From contig WGLR01000010.1 of assembly GCA_016125475.1 (NCBI GenBank), positions 124,001 to 188,000 of the forward strand: a stretch of 64,000 nt of DNA, written 5' to 3'. The notes under the pieces were generated by a model. It was not told the origin of the DNA. It worked only from the letters and a program-made list of their open reading frames with translations, and did not search any database. Below, one piece after another: positions 1 to 7,922 of this stretch. The translations under genes and the position numbers were made by a program. Every line of letters begins with the position of its first letter. Position 1 is the first letter of the stretch. The DNA comes from Betaproteobacteria bacterium. GTDB lineage: Bacteria > Pseudomonadota > Gammaproteobacteria > Burkholderiales > Ga0077523.

Positions 1-106
1 CCCGAAGTGGTACGCGTACGCGCCCATGGTCGTGGCGTTCGCGCTGCTCGCGCTCACGGGCTGGTACGGTGCGTGGGCCGAGTGGCGCAACCGGGGGCGT
101 GGGTGA
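1..106 (+). CDS. TRAP transporter small permease (DctQ-type), C-terminal end only
   Basis: The reading frame is open from the left edge and stops with TGA at 104-106. The visible 34 residues hold one hydrophobic stretch (PMVVAFALLALTGWY) and a basic tail, as at the end of a DctQ-type four-helix subunit. The stop overlaps the GTG start of the next gene by 4 bp (GTGA), the usual coupling of DctQ and DctM. The identification rests mainly on that neighbour because most of the protein lies outside the window. Confidence 0.65.
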   Translation, partial: PKWYAYAPMVVAFALLALTGWYGAWAEWRNRGRG

Positions 107-1422
107 CGGGGACGGAAGTCGGCGGGATCGCGCTGGCCGGCATGCTCGTGCTGCTCGTGCTGCGCGTGCCGATCGCGGTGGCGATGATGCTGGCCGGCGG
201 TTCGGGATACGTCGTCCTGTCCGGCGTCGACCCGCTGCTGAGCTACCTCAAGTCGGCCGCGTTCGCGCGTTATTCGAACTACGACCTCTCGGTCGTGCCC
301 ATGTTCCTGCTCATGGGCAACCTGGCTTCGCGGGGCGGCCTGTCCGCGTCGATGTTCCGCGCCGCGAACGCCCTGATCGGTCACTTCCGCGGGGGCATCG
401 CGATGGCGGCCGTCGTCGCGAGCGCCGGGTTCGGCGCGATCTGCGGCTCCTCGCTCGCGACCGCGGCGACGATGGGGGAGGTCGCGCTGCCGGAACTGCG
501 GAAGTCTCGCTACGATCCGGGGCTCGCGGCCGGAGCGCTCGCGGCCGGTGGCACGCTCGGCATCCTGATTCCGCCGTCGATCGTGCTCGCGATCTACGCG
601 ATCCTCACCGAGCAGAACATCGCGAAGCTCTTCACGGCCGCGTTCGTCCCCGGCGTGATCGCGACGCTCGGATACATGGCGGTCATCGGCATCCTCGTGA
701 GGGTGAATCCGCGTCTCGGACCTGCCGGGGAGCGGATGTCCTGGACGCGCCGTCTGCACGCGCTCGCGGATGTCTGGCCCGTCGTGCTGATCTTCGTCGT
801 CATGCTGGGCGGCATGTACGGCGGCGTGTTCAGCGCGACCGAGGGCGCCGCTATCGGAACGGGGGCGACGCTCGTGCTCGCGTTCGTGCGCGGCATGCGG
901 TGGGCCGGCCTTCGTGCGAGCATTCTCGGCGCGGCACGCGCGACCGGCATGATCTTCCTGATCCTGCTCGGGGCGGACGTGCTGAACGCGTTCCTCGCGT
1001 TGTCGCAGTTGCCGGTGGAACTCGCGACGTGGGTCCAGGGGAGCGGTCTCGCGCCGCTCGCGATCGTGACGGCGGTCGTGGTGCTGTACGTGATCCTCGG
1101 GTGCGTCATGGACAGCCTGTCGATGATCCTGCTCACCATTCCGATCTTCTTCCCGATGATCATGGGGCTCGACCTGTGGGGCCTCGGGCCCGCGGAGAAG
1201 GCGATCTGGTTCGGCGTGCTCTCGCTCATGGTGGTGGAGATCGGGCTGATCACGCCGCCGGTCGGCATGAACGTCTATATCATCAGCAGCATCTCCCGGG
1301 ACGTGCCGATGGGAGTCGCGTTCCGTGGGGTCGCGCCGTTTCTGGTGTCCGATCTGGTGCGCGTGGTGCTGCTGATCGCATTTCCGGCCCTGAGTCTGGC
1401 GCTGGTCCGGCTCATGGGATGA
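103..1422 (+). CDS. dctM: TRAP transporter large permease (DctM-type)
   Basis: This is the large membrane subunit of a TRAP transporter, which uses an ion gradient to import substrates delivered by a periplasmic binding protein. The protein is about 439 residues with roughly a dozen hydrophobic segments. It has the family features GNLASRGGLS near residue 75, the SSLATAATMG loop, and GGTLGILIPPSI in mid-protein. GTG 103 is chosen because it gives the 4-bp overlap with the small permease and puts the first helix at the N-terminus; the longer frame adds an Arg-rich shadow. The ring-cleavage genes pcaHG follow 52 bp later, so an aromatic acid such as protocatechuate is a plausible substrate, but this is inferred from context. 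Confidence 0.9.
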   Translation: MTGTEVGGIALAGMLVLLVLRVPIAVAMMLAGGSGYVVLSGVDPLLSYLKSAAFARYSNYDLSVVPMFLLMGNLASRGGLSASMFRAANALIGHFRGGIAMAAVVASAGFGAICGSSLATAATMGEVALPELRKSRYDPGLAAGALAAGGTLGILIPPSIVLAIYAILTEQNIAKLFTAAFVPGVIATLGYMAVIGILVRVNPRLGPAGERMSWTRRLHALADVWPVVLIFVVMLGGMYGGVFSATEGAAIGTGATLVLAFVRGMRWAGLRASILGAARATGMIFLILLGADVLNAFLALSQLPVELATWVQGSGLAPLAIVTAVVVLYVILGCVMDSLSMILLTIPIFFPMIMGLDLWGLGPAEKAIWFGVLSLMVVEIGLITPPVGMNVYIISSISRDVPMGVAFRGVAPFLVSDLVRVVLLIAFPALSLALVRLMG

Positions 1423-1474
1423 AACGAACCCGGCGGGCTGGTGTGCCCGTCGCGAACGATCTCGGGAGGTAGGC

Positions 1475-2176
1475 ATGCCGAACCGCAGTCCGCTCCGTCG
1501 CGTGGTGCCGGGAACGCACCCGCCGATGCTGTATCCGGACTACCGGAGCACGCCCCTGCGCGCCCCCGCGATGGAGCCCGTCGGCGTCGCGCAGGGACCC
1601 GGCGAGATCTCCGTCGTCCCGCCTCCGAGGGAACTCGTCGTGCCGCTGGATGCGGACCTCACGCGGCAGTCCACCGGTGCGCCGCTCGGGGAACGCATCA
1701 TCGTGACCGGGTGTGTCCGGGACGAGGACGGCGAGCCCGTGCGGGACTCGCTCGTGGAGATCTGGCAGTGCAATGCGGCCGGCCGCTATGCGCACCCGGC
1801 CGATCAGCACGACGCCCCGCTGGACCCGAATTTCGTGGGGCGTGGCAAGGCACTCACCGACGACCGGGGGGAATACCGTTTCCTCACGATCCGGCCGGGC
1901 GCCTATCCGTGGCGCAACCACCCGAATGCATGGCGACCCGCGCACATCCACTTCTCGCTCTTCGGCAACGCGTACGCGCAGCGACTGGTCACGCAGATGT
2001 ATTTCCCCGGGGATCCGCTGCTCGCGTTCGACCCCATCTTCCTGAGCGTTCCGGAGGCGGCGCGGCCACGGCTCGTATCCGCCTTCGATCCGGACGTGAC
2101 ACAGCCCGAGGTCGCGCTCGGGTTCCGTTTCGACATCGTGCTGCGCGGACGCGGTGCCACGCCGACCGGCATCTGA
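1475..2176 (+). CDS. pcaH: Protocatechuate 3,4-dioxygenase beta subunit
   Basis: This is the iron-bearing subunit of the intradiol dioxygenase that cleaves protocatechuate to 3-carboxy-cis,cis-muconate (beta-ketoadipate pathway, cytoplasm). The 233-residue length is normal for PcaH. The four Fe(III) ligands of the family are visible: Tyr105, Tyr144 (GAYPW) and His157/His159 (RPAHIHFS). The start follows GGGAGG at 1464-1469. It lies between dctM and pcaG and is probably in the same transcript. Confidence 0.95.
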   Translation: MPNRSPLRRVVPGTHPPMLYPDYRSTPLRAPAMEPVGVAQGPGEISVVPPPRELVVPLDADLTRQSTGAPLGERIIVTGCVRDEDGEPVRDSLVEIWQCNAAGRYAHPADQHDAPLDPNFVGRGKALTDDRGEYRFLTIRPGAYPWRNHPNAWRPAHIHFSLFGNAYAQRLVTQMYFPGDPLLAFDPIFLSVPEAARPRLVSAFDPDVTQPEVALGFRFDIVLRGRGATPTGI

Positions 2177-2189
2177 TCCGGGGAGGGAC

Positions 2190-2705
2190 ATGCGGATGAC
2201 ACGACTCACGCCGTCGCAGACCATCGGGCCCTTCTTCCTGGAGGGTTTGCGCTGGGCGACCGACTCCGCGCCGCGGGATTTCGGCCTGCCGGTCGTGCGC
2301 GTCACGGGCAAGGTCCTCGACGGGAACGGCGAGCCCGTGCCCGACGCCCTGATCGAGGTCTGGCAGCCCGGGTTCGTCGCGCACGCGTATCCGGGCGCGC
2401 GGCTGCCCGGGTTCCAGAGGGTGGATACGCGTCGGGGCGGACGCTTCGAATTCTGGGTGGAGGAACCTCGCGGCACGACGACGGTTGCGCACGTGACGAT
2501 CTTCGCGCGCGGTCTGCTGAACGGGCTGTTCACGCGTGTCCATGTGCCCCACGGGGACGACGTCGCGGACGTGGCCGTGCCGTCCGCGGTGCCGGTCGAG
2601 CGACGGGACACGCTCGTCGCGCGCCGGTGCGCGAGCCACGCGCGAACGTTCGAATGGGACATTCGCCTGACCGGACCGGGCGAGACCGTGTTCTTCGACC
2701 TGTGA
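2190..2705 (+). CDS. pcaG: Protocatechuate 3,4-dioxygenase alpha subunit
   Basis: This is the partner of PcaH; it has the same fold but does not carry the iron. The N-terminus (TPSQTIGPFF, residues 7-16) is the hallmark of PcaG. The domain continues with LDGNGEPVPDALIEVWQ and VHVPHGDD. ATG 2190 is chosen because GGGAGGG (2181-2187) lies just before it and it places TPSQT near the N-terminus; an upstream in-frame start at 2154 would overlap pcaH. At 171 residues it is a little shorter than the usual 190-200. The gene order pcaH-pcaG is the usual one. Confidence 0.93.
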   Translation: MRMTRLTPSQTIGPFFLEGLRWATDSAPRDFGLPVVRVTGKVLDGNGEPVPDALIEVWQPGFVAHAYPGARLPGFQRVDTRRGGRFEFWVEEPRGTTTVAHVTIFARGLLNGLFTRVHVPHGDDVADVAVPSAVPVERRDTLVARRCASHARTFEWDIRLTGPGETVFFDL

Positions 2706-3520
2706 CCGGGTTCCGGGATGGGAATCGACTTTTTAGGGGGCGCTCGTGCGAAGGAAGCGCACAAGAAAGCAGTGGTACGAATACCACCGAGATCAGGCCC
2801 AACTCCAAGGGCGGTCGAAAGTTGAATCGGAGCACCGTGAAGAAATTCAGTGTCTTCGGGGCGTTCGAGACGATGCACGGGAGGCGTACTTTCGGGCACT
2901 AAAAGCGGAGCCCCTCTCATCCAAGCTTCGAGGGTTCTTTGATTTTTCTTCTGAGTATCGCTCAGCGACCTTGCTGCCATTAAGAGAAGACCTCGATGTT
3001 GCTAACCGTGCTTTGCGGGATGCACTCGACCGGTTGCGAGCCTTACAAAACCAAGCTGAAAAAGCGGCATTGGAAGAATATGAGGCTGCTCGTGCGCAGC
3101 GACAGGTCGAGCGCTTCGAGCGTGAGGAGCGCGCTGCAAGGAGGAGGTATGAAATGCGCCTCCGTTATCTCGAGGAATCGCCTGCCCTACGAAGCGCTTC
3201 TCGCTCCCTAAAAGAGCACCTGATCCGCGATCTCTCTGAGGATGGTGAATCAATCACATGCTTTTACTGTGAACAGAGAATTCCGATTGGGGAATCTCAC
3301 TTGGAGCATAAGCGCCCTTTATCGAGGGGCGGCACTAATGCGCGGGGTAACCTGGCGTTATCTTGCGCTACGTGTAATCTTCGGAAAGGTCGTAAGACAC
3401 ATGAAGAATTTTTGCGCCAGTTTGGAGGGCGACCTCTGACCAGTCAATGAACCTGACACTCGACCGCTACCTGTGTTCGATGCCGTTTCGGTCAATCGCC
3501 GTCAATTTCGGGTTTTTGCG
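2706..3520. other. AT-richer island inside the pca cluster
   Basis: Between the stop of pcaG and the likely start of pcaB the base composition falls visibly below the flanks, with A/T-ending codons (tta, tct, aat, cat) that the neighbours avoid. The segment contains one HNH nuclease gene (2746-3450) and about 70 bp of AT-richer sequence before pcaB, including a GTCAAT direct repeat (3491-3496 and 3501-3506). No terminal inverted repeats or target duplication could be identified by eye. Confidence 0.6.
2746..3450 (+). CDS. HNH endonuclease family protein
   Basis: The C-terminal 65 residues form a zinc-stabilised HNH nuclease fold. Two CxxC knuckles (C172/C175 and C207/C210) flank the core HLEHKRPLSRGG with His185 and His188, and Asn211 follows the last Cys. 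The first 170 residues are highly charged and probably coiled-coil (about 85-160), with no recognised domain. GTG 2746 follows AGGGGG at 2735-2740. Composition is clearly unlike pcaG and pcaB, which suggests recent acquisition. It may be a free-standing homing-type nuclease or a cargo gene; nothing links it to aromatic degradation. Confidence 0.8.
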   Translation: MRRKRTRKQWYEYHRDQAQLQGRSKVESEHREEIQCLRGVRDDAREAYFRALKAEPLSSKLRGFFDFSSEYRSATLLPLREDLDVANRALRDALDRLRALQNQAEKAALEEYEAARAQRQVERFEREERAARRRYEMRLRYLEESPALRSASRSLKEHLIRDLSEDGESITCFYCEQRIPIGESHLEHKRPLSRGGTNARGNLALSCATCNLRKGRKTHEEFLRQFGGRPLTSQ

Positions 3521-4888
3521 ATGATGAGCGGCAACGGCAACCTGCTGGACCGCGCGCTGAGGGATGCTCCAGGCGTGGCGGAGTTCTCGGACGATTCCCT
3601 GATCGCGGCGATGCTGCGCGTCGAGGTCGCGCTCGCACGCGCGCAGGCCGAACTCGCGATCATTCCCGCGTCGGCCGCGGACGACATCGATCACTGTGCG
3701 TCGTCGCTCGCGGTCGACGCGGACGAACTGGTCCGCGAAGGCGCGCAGGCAGGCACCGTGGTCGTGCCGCTCGTGCGCGCGCTGACCCGGGCGGTGCACG
3801 CACGCAACGCGGAGGCCGCGCGCCACGTGCACTTCGGCGCGACGAGCCAGGACCTGCTCGACACCGCGCTCGCGATCTGCACGCAGCGCGCCGTCGTGCG
3901 CCTGGAGGCCGAACTCGCGAGCGTCCAGGGCAACGCCGTGGCGCTCGCACGGCGATTCCAGTCGACGCGGGCCCTCGCGCGCACGCTGCTCAGGCCGGCG
4001 GGCGTGACGAGTCTGGGTTTCCGGTTCGCGCAGTGGGCCGTCGTCCTGGCCCGCGGACGCACACGCATCTGGCACGAGGCGAAGCGCGGGCTGGCGGTGT
4101 CGCTGGGCGGGGCGTTCGGAACCCTCGCGGCGTTCGGGGAGAGCGGCGCAGCCCTGAGGTCCGACCTGGCCGCCAGGCTCGGACTCTGCGATCCGGGGAT
4201 GTCCTGGCACGCGTGGCGTCAGGACTGGGTGGCGCTCGCGACCGAGGTCGCGCTCGTCGTGGGGAGTCTCGGGAAGATCGGCGTCGACGTGTCGCTCCTG
4301 AGCCAGTCGGAGGTCGGCGAACTGTCCGAACCCGGCGGCGACGGCCGGGGGGTGTCCTCGGCGATGCCCCACAAGCGCAATCCGGTGCTGTCGATGCGAC
4401 TGCGCGCAGGGGCACGTGCGGTGCCCGGCCTGGTCTCGACCCTGCTCGCGTGCATGCCTCAGGAACAGGAGCGGGGGCTGGGCGACTGGCAACTCGAGGC
4501 AGCGACGTGGCCGCGCGTGTTCGAGTGGGCGCTCGCGAGCACGGCGGCGGCGTCGACGCTCCTGGGAGGGCTGGAGGTGCACGAGGACCGCTGCCGCGAC
4601 AACATCGACGCGACCCGCGGGACGGTCTTCGCCGAGCCGCTCGCTCACGTGCTCGCCGGCGTGCTCGGCAGGCCGGACGCGCAGGCACTCGTGAGCCGGC
4701 TCTGCGACGACGTGGTGACGAGCGGGGTCCCGCTGCAGGAAGCCGTCCGGACGGCGATACGGACGGATGCCCGACTGCAGAGACTGGACGTGGCCACGGT
4801 CGACGCCTGTTTCGACGTGGAGGCCGCCACGGCCGGGGCGGGCCGGCAGGTCGAGGCGATGCTGCGGCAGATCGAGCACGGGGAGTGA
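3521..4888 (+). CDS. pcaB: 3-carboxy-cis,cis-muconate cycloisomerase
   Basis: It converts 3-carboxy-cis,cis-muconate, the PcaHG product, to 4-carboxymuconolactone. It belongs to the fumarase/aspartase superfamily: the signature GRGVSSAMPHKRNPV is present near residue 287, HFGATSQD near residue 107, and the N-terminal region (FSDDSLIAAMLRVEVALARAQAEL) matches PcaB. The start is placed at ATG 3521 (or ATG 3524) because family similarity begins there; GTG 3473 in the same frame would add residues encoded by the AT-rich island. No clear Shine-Dalgarno sequence precedes either ATG. Product about 455 residues, normal length. Confidence 0.9.
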   Translation: MMSGNGNLLDRALRDAPGVAEFSDDSLIAAMLRVEVALARAQAELAIIPASAADDIDHCASSLAVDADELVREGAQAGTVVVPLVRALTRAVHARNAEAARHVHFGATSQDLLDTALAICTQRAVVRLEAELASVQGNAVALARRFQSTRALARTLLRPAGVTSLGFRFAQWAVVLARGRTRIWHEAKRGLAVSLGGAFGTLAAFGESGAALRSDLAARLGLCDPGMSWHAWRQDWVALATEVALVVGSLGKIGVDVSLLSQSEVGELSEPGGDGRGVSSAMPHKRNPVLSMRLRAGARAVPGLVSTLLACMPQEQERGLGDWQLEAATWPRVFEWALASTAAASTLLGGLEVHEDRCRDNIDATRGTVFAEPLAHVLAGVLGRPDAQALVSRLCDDVVTSGVPLQEAVRTAIRTDARLQRLDVATVDACFDVEAATAGAGRQVEAMLRQIEHGE

Positions 4889-4897
4889 CGGGCGGGC

Positions 4898-4946
4898 GAC
4901 AGGCGACAAGCAATAGGCAATAGGCGATAGGCCATAGGCGACAGGC
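4898..4946 (+). repeat. Tandem heptamer array, 7 units of NAYARGC type
   Basis: Seven consecutive 7-nt units can be read: GACAGGC, GACAAGC, AATAGGC, AATAGGC, GATAGGC, CATAGGC, GACAGGC. They start 9 bp after the pcaB stop. A second array of the complementary unit lies at 5063-5139, so the two face each other. No coding frame uses them. Confidence 0.9.
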
Positions 4947-5023
4947 GAGGGGTTGGGCGTTCCCGTGCTCCCTTCGCGTCAGCAGGAAGAATCAGTAGGA
5001 AGTGTTGCACTCCCCCACCCTGA

Positions 5024-5047
5024 CCCTCCCCCGCACGCGGGGGAGGG
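5024..5047. repeat. Perfect GC-rich palindrome between the heptamer arrays
   Basis: The arms CCCTCCCCCGC (5024-5034) and GCGGGGGAGGG (5037-5047) are perfect reverse complements separated by AC. In RNA it would form a very stable hairpin, but there is no T-run, so it is not a classic terminator. It looks like a REP-type intergenic element. It could still help end transcription after pcaB. Confidence 0.75.
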
Positions 5048-5062
5048 AACCACTCGTCCAAG

Positions 5063-5139
5063 GCCCATCGCCTATAGCCCATCGCCTATAGCCTATAGCC
5101 CCTCGCCCCTCGCCCCTCGCCTATCGCCTATCGCCTATC
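5063..5139 (-). repeat. Tandem heptamer array, 11 units (GCCTATN/GCCCCTC), inverted relative to 4898-4946
   Basis: Eleven consecutive 7-nt units are read: GCCCATC, GCCTATA, GCCCATC, three further-matching GCCTATA/GCCCCTC blocks, and finally GCCTATC three times. These are the reverse complement of the upstream array's units. The remaining sequence to the prfC start (5140-5271) shows no gene; it presumably carries the prfC promoter. Confidence 0.9.
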
Positions 5140-5271
5140 CCGGTGTGATCCGGTGGCATCCGCGGTACCGAACCCGTAGAATCCGTCCTTTGACTGCGCG
5201 CGCCGGTGCTCCGGCAGGCCGTGCGGCGGGGCCGCCCCGTGGCGCCGTCATCCCTGTTTCCCGCGATCTCC

Positions 5272-6894
5272 ATGACCGATATCACCCGAGATGTCCTCGC
5301 AGAGCGAGTGGCCCAGCGACGCACGTTCGCGATCATTTCCCACCCCGACGCGGGCAAGACCACGCTCACCGAGAAGCTTCTGCTGTTCGCGGGTGCGATC
5401 CAGATCGCGGGCAGCGTCAAGGCGCGCAAGGCTTCACGGCACGCGACGTCCGACTGGATGGAGATCGAGAAGCAGCGGGGCATCTCGGTGGCGAGTTCGG
5501 TCATGCAGATGGAGTATCGCGACAAGGTCATCAACCTGCTCGACACGCCGGGCCACCAGGACTTCTCCGAGGACACGTACCGGGTGCTCACGGCGGTCGA
5601 CGCGGCGCTCATGGTGATCGACGCCGCGAACGGCGTGGAGGCGCAGACGCTCCGTCTGCTGGAGGTCTGTCGGTCCCGGGGCACTCCGATCATCACGTTC
5701 ATCAACAAGCTGGACCGGGAAGTGCGTCCGCCCATCGAGCTCATCGACGAGATCGAGCGCACGCTCGGCATGTCCGCCGTGCCGTTCTCGTGGCCCATCG
5801 GCATGGGCAAGCGGTTCCACGGGGTCTACGACCTGCACGAGGACCGGATCCGTGTCTTCCGGGCAGGGGAGGACCGCGTCGGTGAGGACGTCGAAGTCGT
5901 TAACGGGCTCGACGATCCCTCGCTCGATGCGCGCTTCGCCCCCGAAATCGGCCAGGCCCGTGACGACATCGCGCTGATTCGCGAGGTCACGCCGCCCTTC
6001 GACCGGGACGCATTCCTGGCCGGGCACCAGACCCCGGTGTTCTTCGGTTCCGCCATCAACAACTTCGGCGTCCGCGAGGTGCTCGATGCCGTCGTGGACA
6101 TCGCACCCGCGCCGCAGGCGCGCGTCGCGCTGCAGGGACCCGTCGAACCCTCGGGCGAGAGCTTCTCCGGCGTCGTCTTCAAGATCCAGGCGAACATGGA
6201 CCCCGCCCACCGCGACCGGGTGGTGTTCGTGCGCGTGTGTTCGGGCCGCTTCGAGCGCGGCATGCGTCTGCGCCTGCAACGCACCGGCAAGGAGTTCCGG
6301 CCCAACACGGTGGTGTCCTTCCTGTCGCAGCGCCGCGAGCTTCTCGAGGAGGCCTTCGCGGGCGACATCATCGGCATTCCCACGCACGGGGGGCTCCAGC
6401 TCGGGGACACGCTGACAGAGCGCAACGAGCCGCTGCAGTTCACGGGTCTGCCGTTCTTCGCGCCCGAGATCTTCCGCGGCATCGAGGTGGTCAATCCGCT
6501 GAAGACCAAGCAGCTCCGCACGGGGCTCGTGCAGCTGGGCGAGGAAGGCGCCATTCAGGTCTTCCGCCCGTTGCGAGGGAGCATCCTGCTGCTCGGCGCC
6601 GTCGGGGTGCTCCAGTTCGACGTCGCGGCTCACCGGCTCAAGCACGAGTACGGCGTGGAAGCCCGGATCCTGCCGTGCCCCTACACGTGCGCGCGCTGGG
6701 TGTCCGCGGACGACCCTGCGGAACTCGAGCGATTCGTGGAAGGCAATCTCGCACGCGTGGCGCAGGATGCGGCCGATGCCTACGCGGTCCTCACCGGCAC
6801 GCAGTACGAGATGAAGGTGATCCAGGACATGTGGCCGAAGATCCGCTTTCACGCGCAGCGCGAGCACGCCGGCCTGCAGCTCGAGGCTGCCTGA
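5272..6894 (+). CDS. prfC: Peptide chain release factor 3
   Basis: This GTPase releases RF1/RF2 from the ribosome after termination. At 540 residues it is close to the E. coli protein (529). The G1 loop SHPDAGKTT is at residues 23-31, DTPGHQDFSEDTY is the G3 region, and INKLD is the G4 motif. ATG 5272 is chosen because the family N-terminus (the stretch ending RRTFAIISHPDAG) begins close behind it; the upstream in-frame codons are Arg/Pro-rich and unlike the family. It stands alone behind the repeat element. Confidence 0.95.
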   Translation: MTDITRDVLAERVAQRRTFAIISHPDAGKTTLTEKLLLFAGAIQIAGSVKARKASRHATSDWMEIEKQRGISVASSVMQMEYRDKVINLLDTPGHQDFSEDTYRVLTAVDAALMVIDAANGVEAQTLRLLEVCRSRGTPIITFINKLDREVRPPIELIDEIERTLGMSAVPFSWPIGMGKRFHGVYDLHEDRIRVFRAGEDRVGEDVEVVNGLDDPSLDARFAPEIGQARDDIALIREVTPPFDRDAFLAGHQTPVFFGSAINNFGVREVLDAVVDIAPAPQARVALQGPVEPSGESFSGVVFKIQANMDPAHRDRVVFVRVCSGRFERGMRLRLQRTGKEFRPNTVVSFLSQRRELLEEAFAGDIIGIPTHGGLQLGDTLTERNEPLQFTGLPFFAPEIFRGIEVVNPLKTKQLRTGLVQLGEEGAIQVFRPLRGSILLLGAVGVLQFDVAAHRLKHEYGVEARILPCPYTCARWVSADDPAELERFVEGNLARVAQDAADAYAVLTGTQYEMKVIQDMWPKIRFHAQREHAGLQLEAA

Positions 6895-6983
6895 CACTTC
6901 TCCACGGTTGCGCGTCGCGGGTTCCGTGACGCCGCGCCCGGTGGTGCGCCCGACATCCGAGTCACCCGAACGAACGCCAGAAC

Positions 6984-7886
6984 ATGTGGTTCCGAAACCT
7001 TCAGCTCTATCGCATCGATACCGGAGTTTCCCTCGACGCAGAGGACATCCAGAAGCGCATGCTGCGTTTCGCGTTTCAACCGTGCACGAGCCTGATGCCG
7101 GAGTCACACGGGTGGATCCCGCCACGTGGTGACGAACGTCTGCTCTACACGCTCAACCGTCAGTGGCTCGTGGCGCTCGGGGTGGAGCAGAAGCTGTTAC
7201 CCGCGTCCGTCGTGAAACAGGAAGTGCAGCGGCTGGCGACGGAACAGGAGGCCCGCACGGGTCTCAAGCCGAGCCGCAAGCGCCTGCGCGACATGAAGGA
7301 CGAGGTGACCGACACGCTTCTCGCGCGCGCGTTCAGCCGGTACCGCAGCACGTTCTGCTGGATGGATCCGGAGAGCCGCTGGCTGGTCGTGGACGCCGCC
7401 ACGCCCAAGAAGGCGGACGAACTGAACGAGTGGCTGCGGAAGTCCGTCGACGAGATCACGTTCGCGCCGATTGCGACGCGGATAACGCCGACCTCGGGGA
7501 TGACGCAGTGGCTGATGACGCACGAGCCTCCGCCGGGGATGACCATCGACCGGGAGTGCGTCCTGCAGTCCACCCAGGACGAGAAGGCCACCGTGCGGTA
7601 CACGAACCATCCGCTGCTCGACACGCAGGAAATCCGGAATCACATCACGGCCGGCAAGGCTCCGATCCGCCTCGCGCTCACCTGGCAGGACAGGATCTCG
7701 TTCGCGCTCACCGACAAGTTCGAGATCAAGAAGCTGCAGTTTCTCGATCTCGTGCGGGAAGAGGGCGGCGGGGAAGGCGAGTCGGACGAGGAGCAGTTCG
7801 AAGGCGACTTCGCGATGATGACCGGAATGCTGCTGCACTTCCTCGGCGATCTCGTCGAGGCCCTCGGCGGCGAGGCCGCGGACTGA
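6984..7886 (+). CDS. rdgC: Recombination-associated protein RdgC
   Basis: RdgC is a ring-forming DNA-binding protein that restrains RecA activity; it is found in beta- and gammaproteobacteria. The 300-residue length is normal. Typical stretches are the N-terminus MWFRNLQLYR, PSRKRLRDMKDEV (about residue 95) and LTDKFEIKKLQFLD near residue 245. The C-terminus has an acidic Gly/Glu patch. The upstream gap to prfC is 89 bp. It converges with ettA. Confidence 0.95.
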   Translation: MWFRNLQLYRIDTGVSLDAEDIQKRMLRFAFQPCTSLMPESHGWIPPRGDERLLYTLNRQWLVALGVEQKLLPASVVKQEVQRLATEQEARTGLKPSRKRLRDMKDEVTDTLLARAFSRYRSTFCWMDPESRWLVVDAATPKKADELNEWLRKSVDEITFAPIATRITPTSGMTQWLMTHEPPPGMTIDRECVLQSTQDEKATVRYTNHPLLDTQEIRNHITAGKAPIRLALTWQDRISFALTDKFEIKKLQFLDLVREEGGGEGESDEEQFEGDFAMMTGMLLHFLGDLVEALGGEAAD

Positions 7887-7903
7887 GGACGGCTGCGCCG
7901 TCC
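7887..7903. terminator. Hairpin between convergent rdgC and ettA
   Basis: GGACGGC (7887-7893) pairs with GCCGTCC (7897-7903) over a TGC loop, immediately after the rdgC stop and 19 bp before the end of ettA. It is well placed to end both transcripts, but there is no T-run, so activity is uncertain. Confidence 0.4.
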
Positions 7904-7922
7904 CCGTCCGGCATGCGGCCCG

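Noticed and set aside
2746-3450. HNH protein considered as part of a CRISPR or restriction system
   Set aside because: No methylase, specificity or Cas gene is nearby; only a single HNH domain and a charged coiled coil are seen.
3450-3520. GTCAAT repeats near 3491-3506 considered as another FNR-type site
   Set aside because: They are direct, not inverted, repeats and no TTGAY half lies at the right distance.
4898-5139. Heptamer arrays considered as a CRISPR array
   Set aside because: The units are contiguous 7-mers without spacers, no cas gene is present, and the two arrays have opposite orientation.
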